Source of the DNA: a virus
Length of the DNA stretch: 47,138 nucleotides
Direction: 5' to 3' (one strand)
IMG/VR virus record: IMGVR_UViG_3300048839_000431
Location: 1-47,138 of that record
Shown here: piece by piece, positions 14,089 to 20,792 of the stretch
Layout of the letters: the number at the start of each line of letters is the position of its first letter
How positions within the stretch are numbered: position 1 is the stretch's first letter
Translations under genes and position numbers: made by a program
Notes under the pieces: generated by a model
Seen by the model: the letters and a program-made list of their open reading frames with translations, nothing else
Told to the model about the DNA's origin: nothing
Database searches by the model: none

Positions 14089-14604
14089 ATGCTTACAGGG
14101 AAGAAACTAGGCGAGGCCATTGAGCTCGCCAGGATCGCCAAAGGGGTCACGAAGAAGGCCATGGCGCTTCATTTCGGCGTGAAGCCCCCATCCATACAGG
14201 ACTGGGTAAACCGGGGCACGATCGACAAGGAGAAGTTGCCCGCGCTCTGGGCGTACTTTGCCGCCGACGTTGGCCCGCGCCATTGGGGGCTGGAGCGCTA
14301 CCCGATAACCCCGCAGGTGGACGCCCCCGGCGGACGTGACGCCGGGCCGCCGGGCGACAACTGCGCCAGCGCTTGCCATCCCACCCTGGGCGACGCGCTT
14401 CACGTGTTCGCCACGGTAGTGAGGGATCTTTCGGTCGGCCAGTGGCAGATGGTGCGCGCCAGGCTCGACAGCCTGCCCGAACACCCGGAAACGCGAGATG
14501 AGGTGGTAGCGGACATTCTCGCGCTCGTGTCCGCGATCGCCCCCGCCGCGCCAACTGCCGCGCCTCGATCGGGCGAACAAAACCGAACCGGCACGCACGG
14601 ATGA
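14089..14604 (+). CDS. CI-like HTH repressor
   Basis: The product is 171 aa from ATG 14089. The N-terminal HTH (residues ~6-45) reads LGEAIELARIAKGVTKKAMA, then LHFGVKPPSIQDWVNRGTI and KLPALWAYF. The C-terminal part (SVGQWQMVRARLDSLPEHPE-like) lacks a recognisable LexA/S24 peptidase domain, so induction would not be by simple self-cleavage. It is divergent from the Cro-like gene. The three TAAGGCGnCGCCTTA-type sites flanking it are its likely targets. Confidence 0.8.
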   Translation: MLTGKKLGEAIELARIAKGVTKKAMALHFGVKPPSIQDWVNRGTIDKEKLPALWAYFAADVGPRHWGLERYPITPQVDAPGGRDAGPPGDNCASACHPTLGDALHVFATVVRDLSVGQWQMVRARLDSLPEHPETRDEVVADILALVSAIAPAAPTAAPRSGEQNRTGTHG

Positions 14605-14692
14605 GCCCTGAGGGTCATTCAACGCGCGCGAAGCGCGTCTCACAACTGTCAAATTGCGGAAGGGCGCCCCCTCGATCGGGCGTAGGGAGTTC

Positions 14693-14743
14693 ACAGCCGA
14701 CCACCTCGGTGGAGTGCATACACCGACGCTGGGGGCTGTTTTG
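14693..14743 (+). terminator. Possible terminator after the CI-like gene
   Basis: ACAGCC (14693-14698) pairs with GGCTGT (14734-14739), with an inner CCACC/GGTGG hairpin, and is followed by TTTTG. It would separate the repressor transcript from the rightward promoter at 14785. The stem is interrupted, so support is weak. Confidence 0.3.
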
Positions 14744-14771
14744 ATGCCAGGCTCCGGCGGGTGAAATAAGT

Positions 14772-14813
14772 TAGGCGACGCCTATTGCGTTGCGTAAGGC
14801 GTCGCCTTATCAT
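14772..14813 (+). promoter_or_regulatory. Rightward early promoter with two repressor operators
   Basis: TTGCGT (-35, 14785-14790), 17-bp spacer, TATCAT (-10, 14808-14813). Operator copies are TAGGCG-A-CGCCTA (14772-14784), upstream of the -35, and TAAGGCG-T-CGCCTTA (14795-14809), within the spacer. Centres are 24 bp apart. The promoter drives the operon that begins at 14852. Confidence 0.75.
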
Positions 14814-14851
14814 CCCCCCAACGCGCCACCCCGGCGCAGCGGAGGGATCCA

Positions 14852-15238
14852 GTGCACACGACTCCCCGGGCGCACGTCGCCCACACCCCAGGCCCCTGGC
14901 GCCTGGAACGCGACCGCAGCATTTCCGCCGTCGGCACCGACGGGCAGCTGATGTCGATCGCCGAGGTGTACAGCGGCGGCCCTGGCATCGAGCAGGCCAC
15001 CGCGAATGCCGAACTCATCGGCGAGGCGCCGCAACTGCTGCTAGCACTGGCGAGCATCGTCTTTGCTGCTCGGCGCATCGCTCCTGTCGCGCTGGCGCCT
15101 GAGATCGACGAGGCCGAGGAAGTTCTCGCCCGCATCACTGCCGCTAGGTCTACCGGTACGCACCCCGCCGCGATGGCCCTGATGCGCGCATGGCGCGACC
15201 GCGCCCGCCTGGTGGCCCGCCAGGAGTGCGACGCATGA
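14852..15238 (+). CDS. Hypothetical early protein (TPGPW family)
   Basis: The product is 128 aa from GTG 14852 with GGAGGG upstream. The N-terminus HTPGPWRLERD is a motif shared by many small phage proteins. A QATANAELIGEAPQLLLALA segment and a C-terminal basic helix follow. It is the first gene of the rightward operon, under repressor control. Function unknown. Confidence 0.7.
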   Translation: MHTTPRAHVAHTPGPWRLERDRSISAVGTDGQLMSIAEVYSGGPGIEQATANAELIGEAPQLLLALASIVFAARRIAPVALAPEIDEAEEVLARITAARSTGTHPAAMALMRAWRDRARLVARQECDA

Positions 15239-15483
15239 CTGCGCACCCCACCACCGACACCGGCCACACCGTGGTGGCCTACCTCAGCAGCGTGCTGCTG
15301 GTCATCCTGCTAGCCGCCTACGCGCCCTGGGTCCTGGCCGTCATGGCCGCAGTATGCGCCAGTGGCTCCCTGTGGTACTGCCTGAGCTGGGCCACCGACG
15401 ACGACGACATCACCGAAACCGACGCCCTGGCCGGTGACACGCACCTGGTGCGCCACGCGGCTCAGTACGGGAGCGAGCGGTGA
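15235..15483 (+). CDS. Small membrane protein
   Basis: The product is 82 aa; the ATG overlaps the upstream stop (ATGA). One long or two short membrane segments are visible: VVAYLSSVLLVILLAAY and APWVLAVMAAVCASGSLWYC. An acidic cytoplasm-type tail DDDDITETDALAGD follows. It might affect the host envelope or superinfection, but no family is recognised. Confidence 0.6.
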   Translation: MTAHPTTDTGHTVVAYLSSVLLVILLAAYAPWVLAVMAAVCASGSLWYCLSWATDDDDITETDALAGDTHLVRHAAQYGSER

Positions 15484-15635
15484 TTGCGTTAGACCAGGGC
15501 ACCGGCGGAGCCCACACCCTCACCCCCTGTTCCGACGGCGGGGCGGTTGCCATTTGTTCGTGCGCACGGGGGTTGGTCACGCCCAGTGCACGAGGCCCCC
15601 GCCCCGTCACCAACCTGTGCGGGCGTCCAGCATGA
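15480..15635 (+). CDS. Small hypothetical protein
   Basis: The product is 51 aa from GTG 15480, overlapping the previous stop (GTGA) and overlapping the next ATG. It has Cys residues spaced TPCSDGGAVAICSCARG. Tight coupling on both sides is the main support. Confidence 0.4.
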   Translation: MIALDQGTGGAHTLTPCSDGGAVAICSCARGLVTPSARGPRPVTNLCGRPA

Positions 15636-15823
15636 TGGCCCGCCTCATGCGCCTCGTGCGCCGCGTGCGCGCCGAGCTGATGCGCACGCACATCATCCAG
15701 CTGCGCCAACTGGCCGGGCTGGTGGCGCCCACCGACGCCGCCACCGCGTTGCTGCAGGCGGCGCTGTACGCCCGAGCGGCGCAGGTGCGAATGGCGCTGC
15801 ACCGGCTGGAGACGCAGCCGTGA
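15632..15823 (+). CDS. Small basic helical protein
   Basis: The product is 63 aa: MMARLMRLVRRVRAELMRTH, then IIQLRQLAGLVAPTDAATAL. It is Arg-rich and amphipathic. It overlaps both neighbours by 4 nt. Function unknown; a nucleic-acid- or membrane-interacting role is possible. Confidence 0.55.
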   Translation: MMARLMRLVRRVRAELMRTHIIQLRQLAGLVAPTDAATALLQAALYARAAQVRMALHRLETQP

Positions 15824-16137
15824 ACATCCGCGTGCAAGGTTTCATGGCCGAGCCCGCGCACACCGCGGTGGCGGCAGATGGCACGGCCTGGCTGATGGTG
15901 CGCGTGTGCATGGGCGCCCACAGCCCGCAGGCCCGCGCCGGCCTGCGCATGGGCACGGGGCATGCCGCGCAGCATGCCTGCGCCGCCGCCGCCCACCGCC
16001 TGCCCAAGGGCGCCCGGGTGGCGGTTCACGCCGCCGGCTGGCGCCTGGCGCGCGACCCGACGCACCTGGATCTGACCGACGTTTCGCTCATCGAGCCGCT
16101 CGATGCCCTGACCCACCTGGCTGCCGTGGCGGCCTGA
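15820..16137 (+). CDS. Hypothetical early protein
   Basis: The product is 105 aa from GTG 15820. It contains VQGFMAEPAHTAVAADGTAW and the segment GTGHAAQHACAAAAHRLPKG, ending with TDVSLIEPLD. The strand-turn pattern recalls small OB-like proteins, and it sits just before the dNMP kinase, but no domain can be assigned. Confidence 0.6.
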   Translation: MNIRVQGFMAEPAHTAVAADGTAWLMVRVCMGAHSPQARAGLRMGTGHAAQHACAAAAHRLPKGARVAVHAAGWRLARDPTHLDLTDVSLIEPLDALTHLAAVAA

Positions 16138-16149
16138 GCCCTCATCACC

Positions 16150-16737
16150 ATGACCCTCTTCGACGATCTCCCCGAGCCGCCGCTGCTGATCGGCCTGGTC
16201 GGCCGTGCCGGCAGCGGCAAGACCACCGTGGCCGGCATGCTGGCAGCCGAGTACGGCATGCTGCAGATGGCCTTCGCCGACCCGGTGATGGACATGATCT
16301 GCGCGCTGTTTGAGGCGGCCGACATCGACGGCGCGCATGCCGTCGAGCGCGGACTGAAGGAGCAGCCCACCGCCCTGGGCTACAGCTACCGCCACCTGGC
16401 GCAGACGCTGGGCACCGAATGGGGCCGCCACACGCTGGCGCCGGATTTCTGGGTGCGCGTGCTGGCGCGCCGCGCGCATGCGGTGCTGGCCATCGGCGAC
16501 AGCGTGGTGGTGAGTGACGTGCGCTATGACAACGAGGCGGCCTGGCTGACCGAGCGCGGGGGTGTGCTGGTGCGCGTGCTGCGCGACGACGCCGAGCCCG
16601 TGCGCGAGCACGACAGCGAGCGGGCCGCCGACACGCTGCCCGTGTCGCACACGCTGCATAACGGCGGCAGTTTCGCCACGCTGGCCGATCAGGTGAATCG
16701 GCTGATGGCCACGCTGCGCGCGCGGAGCCCTGCATGA
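16150..16737 (+). CDS. Deoxynucleoside monophosphate kinase
   Basis: The product is 195 aa. A P-loop at residues ~15-27 (GLVGRAGSGKTTVAG) is followed by FADPVMDMICALF. A segment TLGTEWGRHTLAPDFW and then VVSDVRYDNEAAWLTERGG are typical of phage dNMP kinases (T4 gp1-like). It converts dNMPs to dNDPs for phage DNA synthesis. It is placed in the rightward early operon and overlaps the next start by 4 nt. Confidence 0.85.
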   Translation: MTLFDDLPEPPLLIGLVGRAGSGKTTVAGMLAAEYGMLQMAFADPVMDMICALFEAADIDGAHAVERGLKEQPTALGYSYRHLAQTLGTEWGRHTLAPDFWVRVLARRAHAVLAIGDSVVVSDVRYDNEAAWLTERGGVLVRVLRDDAEPVREHDSERAADTLPVSHTLHNGGSFATLADQVNRLMATLRARSPA

Positions 16738-17105
16738 GCCGGCGCCGCCACCACGACGAGGCTGACGAGCCCGAAGGCGCCGAGGGCCTGAGCGGGCGGC
16801 CGGTGCGGCACTCGTACCGGGCCGACCCGTCGGCCGCCGCACCCGAGCTGGAGCCGCGCTACCTGGACCTGCTGACCAGCAGCGCCCAGCGCCGCATGAC
16901 GATGGGCACGGGCGACATGCGCCCGCCGGTGATGCGCCCCGGCTGCATGAGCAGCATGCAGCACCCGAGCCGGCGCGGCGAGCGGCTGTATTACCCAGAC
17001 GGCCGGGTGACGCTGCTGGACGGCACGCCGCTGCAGCCCGCGACCCAGGGCGAGCGCATGGCCGCCGCCCCACATGGCAAGCGCCGCGGCAAGGTGGCCG
17101 CATGA
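16734..17105 (+). CDS. Hypothetical early protein
   Basis: The product is 123 aa: an acidic N-terminus (HDEADEPEGAEGLSG), then YLDLLTSSAQRRMTMGTGDM, a Met-rich MRPPVMRPGCMSSMQ, and a beta hairpin LYYPDGRVTLLDG. No known domain. It overlaps both neighbours by 4 nt within the operon. Confidence 0.55.
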   Translation: MSRRRHHDEADEPEGAEGLSGRPVRHSYRADPSAAAPELEPRYLDLLTSSAQRRMTMGTGDMRPPVMRPGCMSSMQHPSRRGERLYYPDGRVTLLDGTPLQPATQGERMAAAPHGKRRGKVAA

Positions 17106-17914
17106 GCAGGCGCGCACGGCAGCGGGCGCACCACCCGCGCAGGGCTGGGGCCCTGAATGCGGTGGAGATCGCGATCAACGGCGCGCGCAAGTTGAGCGAC
17201 GATGATGTGCAGGGCCAGCGCCGGCTGCTCGAGCGGGCGCGCCGCGAGATGGCCTGCGGCGTGCAGTGGCGGCTGCACTGGGGCACGCTGGCCGACGCGG
17301 CGAACATGGCCGAGACGTTTGCGGCCATGGGCCTGGGCAGCGGGCCAGATGCCGAGCGCGTGATAACCGCGGCCCAGCGGGCACTGCACGATGCCCACGT
17401 GCGCCACGCCGAGCGCGGCAGCTGCGCGCTGTATGCAGATGAGATCGACGCGCTCGACTGGCTCGTGCGCGTATGCGTGCTGCAGCTCGCAAGCTGCAGC
17501 TACAGCGAGTTCGCGGCGGCGTATGACCGCACGCGCGAGCGCATCTCGCAGGCCCTGGCGGGCAATGCCACGCCCGGGGCCTGCATCGTTGTCGGGCTGG
17601 TGGGGAGCCAGCAGCCTGACGCCTGCCCGACCCTATCCACCACACCCAAAGGCAACAGCCATGACGACCAGTTAGATGGCTGGTGCCGAAGCGAAGGAAC
17701 CTATGAACCGCGTGATTTTCGGAGACTGCCGCGACACGATGCGCGACCTGAAGGCGCAGGGCGTGCGCGTGCAGTGCTGCGTGACCAGCCCGCCCTACTA
17801 CGGCCTGCGAGACTACGGGCACCCTGGACAGCTTGGGCTCGAAGACACGCCGGCCGAGTACGTTGCCGCGATGGTGGAGGTGTTCCGCCTGGTGCGCGAT
17901 GTGCTGGCCGATGA
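17102..17914 (+). CDS. Hypothetical early protein whose 3' end reads into the integron
   Basis: The ORF is 270 aa, but only residues 1-190 lie upstream of the first integron junction (GTTAGAT, 17671). The upstream part is a helical protein: NAVEIAINGARKLSDDDVQG, ERVITAAQRALHDAHVRH, then YSEFAAAYDRTRERISQAL. Past residue ~190 the frame runs antiparallel in content to nothing known and overlaps the methyltransferase out of frame. The original C-terminus was probably altered or extended by cassette insertion. It is near in layout to phage helical regulators; function unknown. Confidence 0.6.
   Translation: MSRRARQRAHHPRRAGALNAVEIAINGARKLSDDDVQGQRRLLERARREMACGVQWRLHWGTLADAANMAETFAAMGLGSGPDAERVITAAQRALHDAHVRHAERGSCALYADEIDALDWLVRVCVLQLASCSYSEFAAAYDRTRERISQALAGNATPGACIVVGLVGSQQPDACPTLSTTPKGNSHDDQLDGWCRSEGTYEPRDFRRLPRHDARPEGAGRARAVLRDQPALLRPARLRAPWTAWARRHAGRVRCRDGGGVPPGARCAGR
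17630..17677 (+). other. First integron junction / candidate attI or relict attC half
   Basis: The box GTTAGAT (17671-17677) starts cassette 1. The bases before it, TGACGACCAGTTAGAT, resemble the right end of the attC sites (CGACCGACCAGTTGGGC at 21,018-style ends, for example before 22028). No upstream R'' is seen. It could be attI, a secondary target inside phage coding sequence, or the remnant of a deleted cassette. The overlapping ATG at 17661 (AAAGG upstream) would give only MTTS before a TAG made by the junction. Confidence 0.5.
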
Positions 17915-18713
17915 CGGGGTGCTGTGGCTCAACCTTGGCGACAGCTACAGCAACGGCGGCAGGAAGACCAGAGACCCTGGACAGAGCAAATTGCACCCGG
18001 CGTTCACTGGCGACAACACCGCGGTGACCTCGTGGCGCCCCGACGATGGAGCGAAGCCGAAGGACTTGCTCGGCATTCCGTGGCGCGTGGCCTTCGCGCT
18101 CCAGGCCGATGGATGGTATCTGCGCCAAGACATCATCTGGCACAAGCCGAACCCCATGCCCGAGAGCGTGGCCGACCGCTGCACCAAGGCGCATGAGTAC
18201 CTGTTCCTGCTGACCAAGAGCGAGCGGTACTTCTGGGACGCGGAGGCGATGAAGGAGGAGGCTGTGGGCCAGAACCTGCATGACCTTACGGGGCCGGGCT
18301 ACGCCGCGCCAGGCCAGGCGCCGAACACCGGAAACCGCAGCAGGCGCGACAGCTTCAAGCGCGAGGCCAGCAAGCGTGCGGAAGTGATACCCGGGCAGAC
18401 CGTGGGCACGCACCGCGCCGACCGCGACGAGAGCGAGTACGACACCGGCAGGCGCAACCGCCGTAGCGTGTGGACGGTGCCGACTCAGCCATACAGCGGG
18501 GCGCACTTCGCGGTGTTCCATGCCGCGCTGATCGAGCCTTGCATCTTGGCAGGCAGTCGGCCCGGTGATGTAGTGCTCGATCCGTTCATGGGGTCGGGAA
18601 CAACAGCCCAGGTAGCGCAGGCGCTGGGCCGGCAATGGATCGGGTGCGAACTCAATCCAGAGTACGCACCACTACAGCAGGCACGCACGGCGCAGGCCGC
18701 GCTTGCCATCTAA
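17703..18713 (+). CDS. Orphan DNA methyltransferase (integron cassette 1)
   Basis: The product is 336 aa from ATG 17703, with leader CCGAAGCGAAGGAACCT. It is a beta-class amino-methyltransferase: catalytic motif IV TSPPYYGLRDYG (residues 28-39) precedes the SAM-binding motif DPFMGSGTT (293-301). This class makes N4-methylcytosine or N6-methyladenine; target unknown. The stop TAA lies within the R'' box ATCTAAC, whose complement GTTAGAT starts this cassette. No restriction enzyme is nearby, so protection of phage DNA against host restriction or a regulatory role is likely (inference). Confidence 0.9.
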   Translation: MNRVIFGDCRDTMRDLKAQGVRVQCCVTSPPYYGLRDYGHPGQLGLEDTPAEYVAAMVEVFRLVRDVLADDGVLWLNLGDSYSNGGRKTRDPGQSKLHPAFTGDNTAVTSWRPDDGAKPKDLLGIPWRVAFALQADGWYLRQDIIWHKPNPMPESVADRCTKAHEYLFLLTKSERYFWDAEAMKEEAVGQNLHDLTGPGYAAPGQAPNTGNRSRRDSFKREASKRAEVIPGQTVGTHRADRDESEYDTGRRNRRSVWTVPTQPYSGAHFAVFHAALIEPCILAGSRPGDVVLDPFMGSGTTAQVAQALGRQWIGCELNPEYAPLQQARTAQAALAI

Positions 18714-18794
18714 CTAGGAGTTAACCGGCGCCGCGCGCCGATGACCGCCGAAGCCCGGACTCCGTTCGGCGTCCGGTTCAACGCACAGTTGTGC
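18708..18794 (+). other. attC1
   Basis: 87 nt. R'' ATCTAAC (18708-18714), R' GTTGTGC (18788-18794). Stem GTTAACCGGCGCC pairs with GGCGTCCGGTTCAAC leaving two extrahelical bases. Confidence 0.85.
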
Positions 18795-18819
18795 ATCTGT
18801 TTCCAAAGCGAGTAAGACC

Positions 18820-19191
18820 ATGAGCGACAAACAGAACCTACTAACGAAGGCCGCCATGACCGACGATCAGCGCGCGTGCTTCGATCTGCTGTGCAGAGTG
18901 TTTCTTGGAGAGCACCACGCGCCTGAACGCATCTACGCCTGGGGCCGAGGCATCAAGTGCAACTCGGAGAGCCACCGGCTTTCGACGTTCGACTTTGACT
19001 ACCTGACGCGGCTGGTCGTGCTGGCGCACGACGCATGCGTGAGGGTGGAAATCGTCAGCAGCGGTCCGGGTCGAATTGGCCTGGTGCTGCACAAGCGGCA
19101 CACGCGGGATGGAGCCATGCACGAGCGGCACCCGACGATGGAGGAAGCCATCGAGCGCGTGCGGCCACAGCGGCTGGAGCAGGCCGCGTGA
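18820..19191 (+). CDS. Hypothetical protein (integron cassette 2)
   Basis: The product is 123 aa from ATG 18820; ATG 18856 is an alternative. Segments: MTDDQRACFDLLCRVFLGEH, FDFDYLTRLVVLAHDACVRV, VEIVSSGPGRIGLVLHKRH and HPTMEEAIERVRP. The mixed alpha/beta layout matches no family I know. The leader CCAAAGCGAGTAAGACC is a variant of the shared cassette leader. The stop lies 2 nt before the R'' box GCACAAC, the exact complement of this cassette's unusual R' GTTGTGC. Confidence 0.75.
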   Translation: MSDKQNLLTKAAMTDDQRACFDLLCRVFLGEHHAPERIYAWGRGIKCNSESHRLSTFDFDYLTRLVVLAHDACVRVEIVSSGPGRIGLVLHKRHTRDGAMHERHPTMEEAIERVRPQRLEQAA

Positions 19192-19192
19192 T

Positions 19193-19307
19193 GCACAACG
19201 TAGAGGTGAGGCGGTGACAACGGCGAGGAGATCTATGGACACCACGGACCCCGCGGGGCCAACGAGCGCTGATGCCGTTGGCACTCGCCTCGACCGACCT
19301 GTTGGGC
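19193..19307 (+). other. attC2 (contains the start of the next ORF)
   Basis: 115 nt. R'' GCACAAC (19193-19199), R' GTTGGGC (19301-19307). Stem GGTGAGGCGGTGACAACGGC pairs with GCCGTTGGCACTCGCCTCGACC with extrahelical C and A. The loop holds GAGGAG and an ATG (19235). Confidence 0.85.
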
Positions 19308-19432
19308 GGCTGGCGCCGGAGCGCGCAGAGGATGGCACGCCGATTTGCCCGTGGTGCGAGCAACCCGTATGGGACTACTGCCGAAGCCAGTACGACACGA
19401 TGACGTGCGTGTGGCGACCCATGGAGGAGTGA
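19235..19432 (+). CDS. Small zinc-binding-like protein (integron cassette 3, ORF a)
   Basis: The product is 65 aa. The ATG at 19235 has GAGGAG 6 nt upstream, but both lie inside attC2; the frame passes through the R' box (DRPVGRL) into cassette 3. The C-terminal half carries cysteines: ICPWCEQPVWDYCRSQ and TMTCVWRPMEE. If a later start is used, it must be non-ATG (for example CTG 19310). Likely a small metal-binding protein of unknown role. Confidence 0.55.
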   Translation: MDTTDPAGPTSADAVGTRLDRPVGRLAPERAEDGTPICPWCEQPVWDYCRSQYDTMTCVWRPMEE

Positions 19433-19435
19433 AGA

Positions 19436-19654
19436 TTGACCACACCTAAGCGATACGAAGGCGGCCGGATCAAAGGCGGGTGCAGCCTGCACGATGCCGA
19501 GAAGCCCGAGCTTTGCCAGAAGCACACGCACCGCTGCCCCGAGCCGCGCACGGTTGACTGCTGCGGCGTGGTTGACGAACACGACATCGTGGAGTGCCAC
19601 CGCTGCGGCAAGCAGTGGACCGTGCCTTGCAGCTTTGACGAGGACTACTCATGA
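19436..19654 (+). CDS. Small Cys/His-rich protein (integron cassette 3, ORF b)
   Basis: The product is 72 aa from TTG 19436, 3 nt after ORF a. It is Cys/His-rich: GGCSLHDAEKPELCQKHTHR, then TVDCCGVVDEHDIVECHRCG and WTVPCSFDEDYS. The two CxxC-type groups suggest zinc binding. The CGKQW..PCSFDEDY ending is seen in small phage proteins. Its stop overlaps the next ATG (ATGA), so the cassette is a mini-operon. Confidence 0.65.
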   Translation: MTTPKRYEGGRIKGGCSLHDAEKPELCQKHTHRCPEPRTVDCCGVVDEHDIVECHRCGKQWTVPCSFDEDYS

Positions 19655-19887
19655 TCTACGCCTGGCTGGTGGAGAACTTCACCCCGGAAGGCCAGAGCAC
19701 CGGGCTCTACATGGCCTGCCAAGTGAACATGACGTTGACCGCCGACGTGAACGCGGCGCGCAAGTTTCGCCGGCAGCGCACGGCCGAGTTCCGAGCGGCG
19801 GACATGCGCGAAGCGAGGCGCGGCGACTGGCGAGCCGTTGAGCACGGCTTCGATGACAGCAAGACGCCCAACGCAAAGCTAACTTGA
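19651..19887 (+). CDS. Hypothetical protein (integron cassette 3, ORF c)
   Basis: The product is 78 aa. It begins with a beta strand segment IYAWLVENFTPEGQSTGLYM, followed by MTLTADVNAARKFRRQRTAE and a basic helix ending WRAVEHGFDDSKTP. It overlaps ORF b by 4 nt. Its 3' end extends into attC3 (the PNAKLT codons cover GCCCAAC). Function unknown. Confidence 0.65.
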   Translation: MIYAWLVENFTPEGQSTGLYMACQVNMTLTADVNAARKFRRQRTAEFRAADMREARRGDWRAVEHGFDDSKTPNAKLT

Positions 19888-19983
19888 CCGCCACGGCGCG
19901 CGCGCCACAACCAAAGGAAAACGAGATGAACGATGCAGACAACAGGCCCGCCGTGGTGGGTCAAGTTGAGCGGCCTGTTAGGC
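19866..19983 (+). other. attC3 (contains the start of the next ORF)
   Basis: 118 nt. R'' GCCCAAC (19866-19872), R' GTTAGGC (19977-19983). Stem GCTAACTTGACC and CCACGGCG pair with CGCCGTGG and GGTCAAGTTGAGC. The loop holds AAAGGAAAACGAG and ATG 19926. Confidence 0.88.
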
Positions 19984-20306
19984 CCCGCGCGTGGGCGTGT
20001 GTGTGGCCTGCCGATGACGGGTGCGGAGGCGGCGGGTTCACGACGCTGGACGAGCGCGCGGCGCTGAACTACATGGCTGGCGCGAACGAGAGCGCAGACA
20101 GCGGGCGCAGCAAGTGCCGTCCCGCGCTAGTGACGCTGTACGACGCACAAGCCGTGGAAGCGCTTGTGCGGGCCGCCGTTGAATGCGCGGTTGAGGTGTG
20201 CGCCGCGAGCACCGGACAGCACCGCACCATTGCTGCCTACGTGAACAAAGCCGACCTAGGCAACAAGGTGCTGGCGATGGCTGACGGCCTCGGGTTCGGG
20301 GCCTAA
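19926..20306 (+). CDS. Hypothetical protein (integron cassette 4)
   Basis: The product is 126 aa from ATG 19926, which lies in the loop of attC3 with a strong AAAGGA site; the frame reads through R' as ERPVRPR. The body has CVWPADDGCGGGGFTTLDER, ALVTLYDAQAVEALVRAAVE and CAVEVCAASTGQHRTIAAYV. 'YDA..V..L..A' plus a helix is a pattern of small phage accessory proteins. The stop TAA lies in R'' GCCTAAC. Function unknown. Confidence 0.65.
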   Translation: MNDADNRPAVVGQVERPVRPRAWACVWPADDGCGGGGFTTLDERAALNYMAGANESADSGRSKCRPALVTLYDAQAVEALVRAAVECAVEVCAASTGQHRTIAAYVNKADLGNKVLAMADGLGFGA

Positions 20307-20356
20307 CGCCAAAGTAAGCGGCGCCGAAGGCGTCGCGCTTGACTGACCTGTTGGGC
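20301..20356 (+). other. attC4
   Basis: 56 nt. R'' GCCTAAC (20301-20307), R' GTTGGGC (20350-20356). Stem AGTAAGCGGCGCC pairs with GGCGTCGCGCTTGACT leaving three extrahelical bases. Confidence 0.92.
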
Positions 20357-20384
20357 GTCTTTGTCCGAAGCGAAAGGAACGACG

Positions 20385-20768
20385 ATGACCGAGCAAGATA
20401 CCGACCTGCTGCTGATGGCTGGCTCCGCTGCGGGACTAGATGTCGGCGTGATCCACCAGCGCCCGCACCGGCGATGCGCCGAAGGGTGGACACCGTGGGA
20501 CCAGCTCACCGACGACGGTGATGCACACCGGCTGGCCGCCGAATTGCGCCTGTCGATCTGCCACCACCACAAGGACGACAGCCCTGCCGTTTCGGCGCTG
20601 GCTCCGATGGAGTGGCACGGGGAGTACAGCGAGTGCCACGAGGCGCACGGCGCAGACGTGAGCGCAGCTACCCGGCGCGCCATCACGCGCTGTGCTGCTG
20701 CAGTGGCGACGCGCATGACGCCCAACGACCAGCATAACCGGACGCCGCGTAGCGGCGGTCCGGGTTGA
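20385..20768 (+). CDS. Phage ABA-sandwich-like protein (integron cassette 5)
   Basis: The product is 127 aa from ATG 20385, with leader CCGAAGCGAAAGGAACGACG. The pattern EGWTPWDQLTDDGDAHRLAA, then a variable stretch, then AATRRAITRCAAAVATR resembles the small phage 'ABA sandwich' proteins. It is a paralogue of the cassette 9 product, which shares the W.PLT.ed.A and ATRRAIT.CAA blocks. The C-terminus is encoded by attC5 itself. Role unknown. Confidence 0.7.
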   Translation: MTEQDTDLLLMAGSAAGLDVGVIHQRPHRRCAEGWTPWDQLTDDGDAHRLAAELRLSICHHHKDDSPAVSALAPMEWHGEYSECHEAHGADVSAATRRAITRCAAAVATRMTPNDQHNRTPRSGGPG

Positions 20769-20782
20769 TGCGCCAGTTGGGC
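20720..20782 (+). other. attC5
   Basis: 63 nt. R'' GCCCAAC (20720-20726), R' GTTGGGC (20776-20782). Stem GCATAACCGGACGCCGC pairs with GCGGCGGTCCGGGTTGATGC leaving three extrahelical bases. Confidence 0.92.
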
Positions 20783-20792
20783 GCGAGCCGCG

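Noticed and set aside
15607-17328. 573-aa minus-strand ORF opposite the early operon
   Set aside because: Arg/Ala/His-rich shadow; the plus strand has a chain of coupled genes including a dNMP kinase.
17172-18635. Minus-strand 486-aa ORF opposite the methyltransferase
   Set aside because: Shadow of a gene with clear methyltransferase motifs; composition is not protein-like.
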